Assembly: GCA_003427395.1 (NCBI GenBank)
Contig: BFEA01000287.1
Span: 968,625 to 1,005,784 of the forward strand
Reading direction: 5' to 3'
DNA: 37,160 nt
From: Chara braunii
Lineage: Eukaryota > Streptophyta > Charophyceae > Charales > Characeae
Shown here piece after piece: positions 10,515-18,635 of this stretch (the stretch's first letter is position 1; each line of letters opens with the position of its first letter). The notes under the pieces were generated by a model, which did not search any database, had not been told where the DNA came from, and saw nothing but the letters and a program-made list of their open reading frames with translations. The translations under genes and the position numbers were made by a program.

Positions 10515-11478
10515 AGTCACCAGGTGTCCGAATTCCGGCGATATTGTGTGGTGGATTCCTCGAAGTTGTATGTGTTTGATTGATTCCCCGTAGTGTGTTG
10601 TGTGTTAACTCTTTATTGATCGTTTGATGTGTGATTCAAGTGCGATTAATTGCTCTGATTGATATATTGGGCGCCCCGTGGGGTGTTGTGTGGTTACTCT
10701 TTTATTGATCGTTTGGTGTGTGATACAAGTGCGATTAGTTACTCTGCTTGATATATTGGGCTCATTCTCTCTCTCTTTTTTTTTTTTTTTTTTGGATGGT
10801 TATTCGAGGGTGATTGTTTCTGGCTTGGAGATATGCAAGGGAGGAGGATGAGAGGGGAGCGGAGGGGGGGGTTGAGCGGTGGAGAGCGATATACTGTCGA
10901 TTTGCTGGCTGGTGCTTGCTGTTTCCACAATACGCGTCCGTTCTTCTGAAGCTGCCAGCGTTTCTATCACCGTATGCTCTCAGTAAGTCGTTCTCCCGAC
11001 CTCGTGACCCCGGTGAGATGCCCTAGTTTTCCTCGATTCGCTCGGAGGGTATCTCGTAGCTTCGCCCTATCCACGCCGCGCCTACCGCATGGCTGTTTCT
11101 CCTCGATCCGCTGTCTCCTTGTTCGGCAATCGGCCGCCTCCCGCGACGATTGCAAGGTTCGCCCCGGTCTCCTGCCTCCTGTCCCGACCGTTCCCCAAGC
11201 CAGTGGGCGATGCCGCCCGCTTCTTGCTTACGAACTCCTTCCGTGATCCGCACGCTGTGTTTGTCGCACACTTCGGTCTCACCATAGGCATACTCCACTG
11301 CGTCTCCATCTAGAACAGCACTAAGAGTCATGTGTCAGCAACGTGGCGGCTGCGGAGCTCCACGTGGGACCCCCGTACAGGGGGGTCGGGTCGCAGTCCA
11401 CGTCAACCCGTGACGCTGTGTGACCAAGCGCCGAGGTACGTCCGCGTGTGCGCTAAGCCCCTCCGCTCTTGGAAAAAC
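10515..11478 (-). promoter_or_regulatory. LINE 5' UTR, probable internal promoter region
   Basis: This is the sequence between the target-site duplication (ends at 11479) and the ORF1a ATG (10514), read on minus. The outer part (about 10970-11478) is GC-rich, with a small hairpin at 11368-11387. The inner part is AT-richer and has two 88-bp tandem copies (10595-10761) and a homopolymer T run at about 10777-10794. LINEs carry internal promoters in the 5' UTR, and tandem 5' UTR monomers are known in some L1 families. Promoter function here is inferred from position only. No long ORF in this stretch is convincing. Confidence 0.55.
10595..10761. repeat. Two 88-bp tandem repeats in LINE 5' UTR
   Basis: The copy at 10595-10672 and the copy at 10683-10761 share TTTATTGATCGTTTG, TGTGATNCAAGTGCGATTA and TTGATATATTGGGC, with small differences. 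The period is 88 bp. Confidence 0.8.
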
Positions 11479-11496
11479 TGTCTTATGTATTTTCCT
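11479..11496. repeat. Target-site duplication, right copy
   Basis: Identical to 1657-1674. On minus it is part of LINE A ORF2 codons (reading RKIHKT) that precede the sequence continuing at 1673. Confidence 0.85.
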
Positions 11497-13392
11497 ATAA
11501 CAGTCTTTTACCATATATTTCCACAATGGCAAGGGCTTGTTGCCTTCCCATTGCCATTTTGTCGGGTCAAACGGCAACGGGCAGATGGGAGTAGATGACT
11601 CATAGGCCCACCGGCCTTCTTTGTAGTCCCCCAATACAAAGTTTCGGATAAGTCCCGACCATGGCATGTCCTCATCTAGGTTGGGGGACCTTGTCAACTG
11701 GGTGAGTCTGGCGTCTGGCAACGCCGATGTGTAGGTCTGGAGTTGTGCTTGTGTTGCCGTGCAGGTTTGGACCTTATAGATTGTCATGGGCATGTGGCTT
11801 GATGCGGTGGGGACCACCCAATCTTCTTTGTGTAGGCGTGGGCCCTGTTTGAGGATACACAACCAGGCTAGGGGGACAACATCATAGAGTTGCTGCAGTT
11901 TTTCCTCCAGATTTTTTGTGTTTTTCAGTTGGGTCCGTAGCTGCGCTGCGGTTTTCCATGTGTTAAGTCTGATGTCCCATAGGTTCCTGATCGTGAATAT
12001 CCCTTTCCTTACCCAGGACAACCAATGTGATTCCTGTCGGATGGAAAATGGTTATCCTTGCTGGTTCAACGACTGGAGATTCCCGAACCACGGTTGCCTT
12101 CAGACTTCGTGCCATCTGGTCGGGGGGCATTTTTTATTTGGTCTTATATCCCTCCACAAGGTCATGAGCGAGGTCCACCTTTGCAGCGTTCATGTTAGAG
12201 TGGTGTGCCCCCATCCTTGGGGCTGTTGGTATTGAGCAGACAGGATTAGTAAGCAGGTTTGTTCACCGACGTCGAAGGGGCGAGCTCAGTTAGTTGAATG
12301 CGAGTTAGTGGGGCCCATGGGATATCGCCTGTCATTAGTAGCCTGATGGCGATCTTGAAGATGGGAGTTTTTATCTAGTCCTGTGGATCAATGATCGCGG
12401 GCCCCCCTTTGCTGCTCGGTCGGGCTACTTGTGCCCATGCCACGCGTTTGATGTATTCCCTGTATTCATGATCGTTCGTCCATAGGCATGTCATGATCAC
12501 CTCCTTGAGTTAAGTTAGTTGTTTGGGCAACAGGGCCCAAAAATCTCTTTTGTACCAGATAGTGGACAAGATAGTGTTGTTGATGGCAATGGCTCTTCTA
12601 ATTATTGAGGTGTGAAGACCTTTCCACCTTGCCATGGCTCGAATTGCGGCCTGGACCAATTGGTCTCCGTGGTCTTTAGGTGGGCTCATGGTTGTCAGGC
12701 GCAACCCAAGTATCCTGATTGTCTCCTCTCTTGAACGCCTATTGACCTATGGATTGTCCGGTGGGGGGAGGTCCTCTGGATGTAGCCACCAGCCTTCCGT
12801 TTTCGCCCCCTAGTTCACCTTCATATCCGCCGTGATGAAGAATGGATGAATGGTCTCTGCTAAAACTTTGATACTGACCGGTATGACTTTTAATAGAACT
12901 ATGAGGTCATCAGCAAACAAGGGCGTAACTAGGATTTTATGGGGAGGCGGTTCAGGAATCTTGATCAGTTATGTGGTCGAGTTTGCCCGTATGAGTGAAG
13001 CAAGGGCCTCCATGACAATGACAAAGAGTAAAGGGGCAATTGGGTCCCCTTGTCTGACCGATTCGTGGAGAGTCAATGAGCAATATGGCAGAGTCGATTC
13101 TCCTTTGTCGCGTGTATCTGGTAGTTTCATTGACACACATAATTTTCTTGGATATTCCGTTGGTGCTTGAAACCCGTCTGATCCATATGGATAAGGTGGG
13201 GCATGTTGGGAAGCAGACGGTTGCACAATGCTTTTGCCACCATTTTGTAGGGGACAAGGAGTAGGGTGATCAGACGGTAGTTCCTAATCTCCGCCCTGTC
13301 GCCCTTCTTATATAGGAGTGTGGTTACCCCTTGACTCATAAGATCTCCAAATTTACCTTCGGCTTGGACTGCGTTAACGTACTCCATATGTC
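11497..13392 (-). pseudogene. LINE A ORF2: RT and downstream region, decayed
   Basis: Minus-strand remnant of LINE A, colinear with ORF2 of the younger LINE. From 5' to 3' it has GVTTLLYKKGDRAEIRNY and GFKHQRNIQEN (RT fingers), SVRQGDPIAPLLFVIVMEAL, FADDL (12906-12917), a stop-interrupted MKVN*GAKTEGWW, ILSTIWYKRDFWALLPK, RVAWAQVARPSSKGG, and then SWVRKGIFTIRNLWD (12021 onward) up to DCYRKIHKT at the insertion site. The segment with the first catalytic Asp (FIDFEKAYDHVDW in the sister element) is missing, so an internal deletion removed RT motif A. Stops at 12810-12812 (TAG for a conserved Trp) and 12100-12102, and several frameshifts, show long decay. The upstream boundary is where plus-strand LINE B begins. 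Confidence 0.8.
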
Positions 13393-13397
13393 TCAGA

Positions 13398-14023
13398 CAA
13401 TTTTTCGTCCTGCAAGAAGGCTGAAACAATAGAGCACATCTTCATGCAATGTGCACTCGCACAATTTTCATGGAGATGGTGGGATAGGGTGTGGAAGAAA
13501 ATGGGTATGAAAAGCCCCTGGCCATGGTCCTGGCAAGCGATTCTGGTGGGACACTGGCCAGTGCAGAAAGAAACGGCCTTTGTAGTGAACATGTATAGGT
13601 TGGGGAGACGAGCCGTGTTATGGGCACTATGGTGGCAGCGATGCCTATTGGTCATGTAGAAAGTGTGTGGAGGGAGCAGATGTCACTGGACAGATCCAAC
13701 AGCAAGTTCAGTTAGAACTGATGCGTAGATGGCTTGCGTGGAAGCCCCAGCTGGACATTTTCCAACAGATTGGGGATGTGAAACGGACAACCACTAACTT
13801 CTGTAAAGAATGGTTGGGGGGAGATAGGAAAGAGTGGATTGCAAAAGTGGAATGGAGTAGAGATGATCCTGGCAATAACCATGTTTTGGAGGGAGCAAGG
13901 GATTATAGCCTGGTCTTCAAGGACTGTACTCACATTGAACCTTCTTTCACTCTTCGCCCCCCATCAGACTTCCCAGATCCTTTTCCCCCCCACGCTCTCT
14001 CCCTCGTGGAAGTATTGACATAG
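13398..14023 (+). pseudogene. LINE B ORF2 C-terminal fragment
   Basis: This encodes ETIEHIFMQCALAQF, WRWWDRVWKKMG, YRLGRRAVLWALWWQRC, then after a frameshift near 13655 the segment from 13667 (KEWLGGDRKEWIAKVEW, ARDYSLVFKDCTHIEPS, LRPPSDFPDPF), ending at a stop at 14021-14023. It aligns with the C-terminus of the sister ORF2 (LGRRAILWALWHRRCTFELEGA, NWLGDSKGGRIGRVEW, ARDYCLHFNEWTTVDAA there being slightly different). His and Cys of the zinc finger (H-X4-C) are kept. It is the 3' remnant of a LINE and has no independent function. Confidence 0.8.
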
Positions 14024-14255
14024 GAATTAGGGTCGGGATAAGGAAGGGTGAATTGCCAAAGTGGAATGAAGTAAAGATGACCCTGACAATAACCAAAGTT
14101 TTGAAGGGAACAAGGGACTAGAGCCTGGTTTCTTATAGACTTATATTGATCCTTCTCTCTCTCTTCAACCCCCATCAGACTCTCTAGATTCTTTCCCATC
14201 TGCCTGCCTACAGACCTCCTGGACCCCTTCCCCCCCCACGCTCTATGCTTGACGA
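13830..14255. repeat. Degenerate tandem duplication, period about 214 bp
   Basis: A segment of LINE B starting with GTGGAATGGAGTAGAGATGA at 13847 recurs as GTGGAATGAAGTAAAGATGA at 14061. Matching continues through CAATAACC, GAACAAGGGA (GAGCAAGGGA in the first copy) and the CCCATCAGACT segment to a CCCCCCACGCTCT block. The second copy has lost the reading frame. Confidence 0.75.
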
Positions 14256-14641
14256 AAGTCGCGGTCTGAAGACAGCCCCAAACAACCTCTATGGAAGGAA
14301 ACGATATGGAGGGGAAGGAGGTTCCACTAGTGCCCCCCAGTGGCTCCTTCTTTGCCCTCTGCATAGGCTCATGGTTAGATGCTTCGGAAATAGAGAGAAA
14401 CTAGTTTTTCAGCAGTAAATATTTGGCGCCTGGTACTAAGGCGAAGATGTTTTTTCCTTTCCTCAATAACTTGCACAGTCAATCCTCTGGAGTCCAGAGT
14501 AATCAATGCTGGCAGGGTGCTCGGTTAACCTTTCTACTACTTTCTGGATTCATTCTATTTCTATTTTGTATATGGGACGCTGGACCCGTTTTCCTGCAGG
14601 TGATGCTCCCCACCAATAGATGGAGCCTCTTTTAAAAAAAA

Positions 14642-15181
14642 NNNNNNNNNNNNNNNNNNNNNNNNNNNNNNNNNNNNNNNNNNNNNNNNNNNNNNNNNNN
14701 NNNNNNNNNNNNNNNNNNNNNNNNNNNNNNNNNNNNNNNNNNNNNNNNNNNNNNNNNNNNNNNNNNNNNNNNNNNNNNNNNNNNNNNNNNNNNNNNNNNN
14801 NNNNNNNNNNNNNNNNNNNNNNNNNNNNNNNNNNNNNNNNNNNNNNNNNNNNNNNNNNNNNNNNNNNNNNNNNNNNNNNNNNNNNNNNNNNNNNNNNNNN
14901 NNNNNNNNNNNNNNNNNNNNNNNNNNNNNNNNNNNNNNNNNNNNNNNNNNNNNNNNNNNNNNNNNNNNNNNNNNNNNNNNNNNNNNNNNNNNNNNNNNNN
15001 NNNNNNNNNNNNNNNNNNNNNNNNNNNNNNNNNNNNNNNNNNNNNNNNNNNNNNNNNNNNNNNNNNNNNNNNNNNNNNNNNNNNNNNNNNNNNNNNNNNN
15101 NNNNNNNNNNNNNNNNNNNNNNNNNNNNNNNNNNNNNNNNNNNNNNNNNNNNNNNNNNNNNNNNNNNNNNNNNNNNNNNNN
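14642..15181. other. Assembly gap (540 N)
   Basis: An unbroken run of N. The LINE B poly(A) tail enters it from the left and R2 copy 2 emerges on the right. The true junction and length are unknown, and some LINE A RT sequence may lie inside. Confidence 0.99.
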
Positions 15182-15957
15182 TGGCTTGGGACTTTGGGGG
15201 GGGTTCTTGTCCAGCTTGGCCTGTCATCTCTTCAAACGAACACATAGTTCCCTCTACATAGTACTCCACATATCTGGCCTCCGGGCACATACATCTCGCT
15301 ATACAGTTATACAGAGCACACATGGCCTTCGGGCAAATACAAAACACATGGCCCTATGGGCTCATACAAACATACATAGCCTCTGGCACACACACATACA
15401 AACAACTACGATACTGGGCTGGGGGGGTCTATCAGGGATATGACGGGGTCTACTCACTCATGGCTTAGCTCTAGGGTAGGGTAGGGATATAAGTCGCTCC
15501 GGCTAGTCTGAGTTCCGCCTAGCCTTGGGTACGCTAGGGGAAGGACGGTAAGATGTGTCCGTTGGCGTTGGCCTGCCTTGCTTCGGTAATCCTGTTGGGT
15601 AGACTCTCTTAATTGGGCCTATAGAAGATTGCATAACCCAGGCGTCCGAAGCTCCCGTACGACAAAATTTGTCCGCTTCCTCTTCCATCAGGGCTGGGAG
15701 GTTGGCCCAACCTTGGTGCTTGTCACTACTGTCTGGTCCAAGTTGCCCTCGATACCGGTAGGGTGATGGTCCTGAGTGCTGGTCACACTGAGGTAGGATA
15801 GTAGGGACAGGGGGTGCACTGGGAGTATTAACATGGGGATGGGTAGGGTAGGTGGCGTATCCTGTTAGGACAACCATGCCTGCCACTACCAGCAATCACC
15901 GCGGGTCTAGTCCTTGGCCTCTACAATACCATGAGCTTCTTTGAAAAAAAAAAAAAA
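15182..15957 (+). mobile_element. Retroposon-like dispersed repeat R2, copy 2
   Basis: Plus-strand sequence ending in GAGCTTCTTTG and an A run of about 14 (15944-15957). It matches the reverse complement of 256-1190: the A-tail leader, a CACTGAGGTAGGATAGTAGG block near 15785-15805, and probably the CACACACATACA-rich part near 15385-15400. It lies inside LINE A between the EN-RT linker and the RT. An open frame of 130 codons on the opposite strand (15503-15895) is not convincing as protein. The left end is hidden in the gap. Confidence 0.5.
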
Positions 15958-16600
15958 ATCTCATGGGGTGCAAGGGGCGCTTCCAGCAAGTCATTTGTCG
16001 TTGGGAAAGGAGGGCTGATAGGTTGTGTAGCAGCGTAGTTCCAGCATTCACGATAGTCTCCTCCCCTCATTGTGTGTTCTCTGACGTGAAAAAACGCTGG
16101 TAGTGTTGTGTTGCATAGTCCACTATCCCATTTGGATTGGTGGCGTCAGGTAGGCGGGGGTGAAAGGGGTCGCGAAGAGAGGGCACCATGTTATTTATGG
16201 CCGAACTTTTGGCCTTAAGAAAAAACGATCTTGCCATGGTGCTCTTTGTTTGGTCCTTTTTCACCCTGGCTTGGATCCTCCAAGTTTCTGCTTGACGATC
16301 CAAATAGGGTTGGAGGTGATCCCTGACCTCTTGTAATTGTGCAAATGTCGGTATATCCAGTGGGTGGTCCCCGAGGTGGTCCCATTGTTCTAGTGTGTGA
16401 AGCAGCTGATCAATAGTGGTTTTTCAAAGTCTGGCCTGTTGGATTAATAATTTTTTAATATGTTATATTTGATAGGTGTCCCTCTTTTCGCTTGGTCTAG
16501 TAGGTCCAGAACTGTTCCACCAGCGTGTTGAGGTCCGTCACTTAAGCGAGACCTTAAATTTGTAAATATCCCGGGCCTCGTGAACCCCGTCACGCTGCTT
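15958..16600 (-). pseudogene. LINE A ORF2: linker between endonuclease and RT
   Basis: The minus strand reads TTIDQLLHTLEQWDHLGD, then a segment ending LDRQAETWRIQARVKKDQ, MARSFFLKAKSSAIN, DYATQHYQRFFTSE and, past a stop, LLHNLSALLSQRQMTCW. It aligns in order with the younger ORF2 linker (WQGARIRGKLSKHSTEG, AMDAKFFAMARARTG, RNFHQELFTSE, EPLTKSLTDQQRQTL). The upstream part near 16480-16600 (GIFTNLRSRLSDG, TVLDLLDQAKRG) may correspond to GRGFYKLNTSLLTYD. The reading frame contains stops and the fragment is not functional. Confidence 0.7.
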
Positions 16601-17320
16601 AGGCCCGATATGAATCCACCCTGCCCCCTCCTTCCTCCCCACCCCCCTCCCCCTACCCCACCCTTACTTTCCTCCCCATCCCTACCTCTCCAACTGCACG
16701 CTGCGCACAATGGGAATGAGAAATCTCGCCAGATAAGGTGCAGCATCAACCAAGGAAGAATGATAGCCGGCAAACATAAGGACAATGATCAAGTCAAGCA
16801 AGAGTGACACAAGCTCTCCCGAAGGAAGGTCAGGAGTTGGCCAAGTGATAAGGGTCACAGTTTGGAAGCCCTAAGAGTTCTTGGGTTAAACGCAACAGCC
16901 ATGGATTCTGATAGAACTTCAAGTGGAAGCTACATCAACACGGCTGCGGCCGCTGACCAGGTCCATCACAAGAAGGCATTATAGATGCATCATTGGTCAT
17001 TAGCAAACACTTGACGCCTCCGGGAATGGGGCTACATCACTTCTGGCAAAAGAAGCTTAAGCAGGAGAAGGGTTAGGCTAACAGCCTAGTGGGAAGTGAC
17101 TCTTCGATTATCTCTCTAGTATCTCGAATAACTATGGCTTCGACTCAATACATTCCATTGTTGTTCCAAGGGACGCTGGGCACGGTTTCCAGCAGGTGCT
17201 GCTCCCCACCAATAGATGGAGCAGTCCGTTGGCTGAGCCCTCAATTCTGACGGTTTTCCTACCACCGTCGAGATAGAGGACCCGTGGAAGGGTTTTTTGT
17301 TTAAAAAAAAAGGAAAAAAA
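16600..17320 (+). mobile_element. LINE C 3'-end fragment
   Basis: A plus-strand insertion splitting LINE A between its endonuclease (17321 onward) and its linker (16600 downward). It carries the 53-nt LINE tail block at 17170-17222 and ends in an A-rich tail (17303-17320). Unlike the other copies it has about 80 nt between the block and the tail. The left boundary is approximate, in a C-rich stretch at 16620-16690. No ORF is recognisable, and I could not see a target-site duplication by eye. Confidence 0.6.
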
Positions 17321-17938
17321 GTGAAAGGTGGTGGTGAAAGGATAGGCCCAAGACTATGCCCTGTGACTGAAGCAGCGGCAGGGACTGAGGGAATGGATCT
17401 CAGCAACTGTAACCAGCCCACGAGTATTTGTGATATTAGAAACAGGTCGATTTGTGTCAGACAGTCCAGTCTCCCCCCTCGACCTCAGGCATATATCGGC
17501 TTTTTTGGACAGATGTAGTTGTCTATAGATGTCACACAACTGTAGATCCTGAATTAGTCGATTCAACATTATAATGTCGCATGTTGTCTCTCCCCCAGAA
17601 GGGTAAGCGATGGATTGCATGTCCAGTGCAGGGTCCGGTGTGATGTTGAAATCCCCTGCTATGATCAGAGGTGCGTCATTTGGGAGAGTCTGATGAAGGG
17701 TCTGCATAGCCTTTCATTAGTACCATTTGGGCCGTAGATGCTTACCACGCAGACACGTTCATCTTCTATTGTTGCCTTTAGGTGAAACCAACGCCCATGG
17801 AGTTGGTCATAATCAAATTGAATCGATTTCAATCTAGATGATGGCGGCAGCCAGATGACCACTCTCGTTGAAGCTCTGGCTGTGCAGCGGGCCTCTATCT
17901 GCCCTAGCCTACAGCCAGGGCCTATTCGGATATTTGCC
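17321..17938 (-). pseudogene. LINE A ORF2: endonuclease domain fragment
   Basis: Minus-strand remnant of the APE-type endonuclease. It reads VVIWLPPSSRLKSIQFDYDQ, HGRWFHLKATIEDERVCVV, SIYGPNGTNE, then after a frameshift near 17700 LIIAGDFNITPDPALDMQS and LIQDLQLCDIYRQLH, and a degraded end with IHSLSPC. The GDFN motif and its Asp are intact. The N-terminal portion with the catalytic Glu is absent, because the probable LTR at 17939 interrupts it. HGRW aligns with the EGR-stop of the younger LINE, showing the stop there was a Trp codon. Confidence 0.75.
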
Positions 17939-18237
17939 TGTTCGGCCTGTGGGACCAGGCCATGGCCTGACCCCACAGGCCGTGTGTTGTTTCAGTCCAG
18001 TCCAGTCCTGCCTGGTACCATTGTCGGTACCAGGCCAGTCCAGTCCAGATCGTCCGTTGGGGTATACCCCATCTGCAGTCTGTATTCTGGTTCATTATAC
18101 ATTTGCACACTTTGGAGTACGTGCGTGTTGAGTCGGCATCGGAGCTGCGCTATCCCTTCCAACTCCATCTCCATCTCCTCCTTCCTCAACCCTCCGTGTT
18201 GATCCTGACGGACTGCCATCCCGGCGGGTCCGTCACA
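17939..18237 (+). mobile_element. Probable LTR of an LTR retrotransposon
   Basis: The 299-bp block starts TGTTCGG and ends GTCACA, satisfying the TG...CA rule, and is followed after one base by a primer binding site. It interrupts the endonuclease domain of LINE A. It contains two strong palindromes (17944-17981 and 18010-18035), CAGTC direct repeats around the second, and a possible TATA-like ATTATACA near 18093. No second copy of this LTR is in the window, so it is a solo LTR or the 5' end of a broken element. It differs from the LTR-like blocks at 23318 and 34660. Confidence 0.55.
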
Positions 18238-18238
18238 C

Positions 18239-18250
18239 TGGTATCAAAGC
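18239..18250 (+). other. Primer binding site, initiator-Met tRNA type
   Basis: TGGTATCAAAGC differs at one base from TGGTATCAGAGC, the common plant retrotransposon site complementary to the 3' end of initiator tRNA-Met. It is one base after a CA that ends a TG...CA block, which is the expected layout. Confidence 0.65.
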
Positions 18251-18548
18251 GGGAACGGTCCGTGCTCCAACCTGCCCTCCCTCCCGTTGTGAGGAAACTC
18301 TGCGGCCGTATTTCACTGTGCAGATGGTCTTCTCCATGATGGTCGCATTTCTGACGCCCGTGCTTGCATGATCAGCAATGTAAGCATCCTAATTCGTCCG
18401 GGTCCTCGCCAAGCCCGAGATCGCAGTTGTTTTCCCGTGTCAAGATCGTGACCGTCATCCTCATGCTGGTCTTCTTCATTTCGCTAGTTGTCATCTCTTC
18501 AGTGGTTTGATCATTGGGCCAGATCAAGGCGCAGACAGCGTACAGCAG

Positions 18549-18553
<5 letters not shown>
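18251..18553. other. Possible retrotransposon leader, no gene recognised
   Basis: Sequence between the primer binding site and the (AG)n tract. Short frames exist, including a hydrophobic stretch VTVILMLVFFISLVVISSVV near 18447-18506, but it stops at once. I cannot identify gag here. Confidence 0.35.

Positions 18554-18634
<81 letters not shown>
18554..18634. repeat. (AG)n microsatellite, about 80 bp
   Basis: Uninterrupted GA/AG dinucleotides. Long Glu-Arg and Ser-Leu frames across it are artefacts of the repeat. Confidence 0.98.

Positions 18635-18635
<1 letters not shown>

Larger units (their letters stand above)
1675..11478 (-). mobile_element. Near-complete three-ORF L1-like LINE (minus strand)
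   Basis: A non-LTR retrotransposon of about 9.8 kb. On the minus strand it has a 5' UTR (about 10515-11478), ORF1a with a CCHC knuckle (10514-8677), ORF1b (8684-6939), ORF2 with endonuclease and reverse transcriptase (6778-2094), a 3' UTR (2093-1713) and a poly(A) tail (1712-1675). Both ends are fixed by an identical 18-bp target-site duplication. It sits inside ORF2 of an older LINE on the same strand. ORF1a and ORF2 are interrupted by frameshifts and stops, so this copy is probably dead, although some frameshifts could be assembly errors. The many single N bases in its 3' half suggest a high-copy family. Confidence 0.88.
13393..14641 (+). mobile_element. 5'-truncated LINE B (ORF2 C-terminus, 3' UTR, A tail)
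   Basis: Plus-strand LINE fragment inserted head-on into LINE A. It begins within the zinc-finger region (SCKKAETIEHIFMQC) and runs through the ORF2 C-terminus to a 3' UTR. The 3' UTR ends in the same 53-nt block (14574-14626) found in the other LINEs, followed by TTTT and an A run that enters the N gap at 14642. Such 5' truncation is normal for LINE copies. It belongs to a family closer to the 1675-11478 LINE than to LINE A: WRWWDRVW is shared with the former, while A has QIWQRW. Confidence 0.8.

Noticed and set aside
11497-14641. Minus-strand RT followed by plus-strand ORF2 C-terminus and poly(A), as in a twin-primed (5'-inverted) LINE insertion
   Set aside because: LINE A continues across the young insertion into 1193-1674 and has its own C-terminal region (MARQIWQRW), clearly different from LINE B (FSWRWWDRVW). 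They are two families, so separate insertions explain it better.
15503-15895. 130-codon minus-strand frame in R2 copy 2
   Set aside because: The related copy at 256-1190 does not keep the same frame, and the A tail shows the element's sense strand is the other one.
18554-18634. Long Glu-Arg and Ser-Leu open frames
   Set aside because: Produced by the (AG)n microsatellite.
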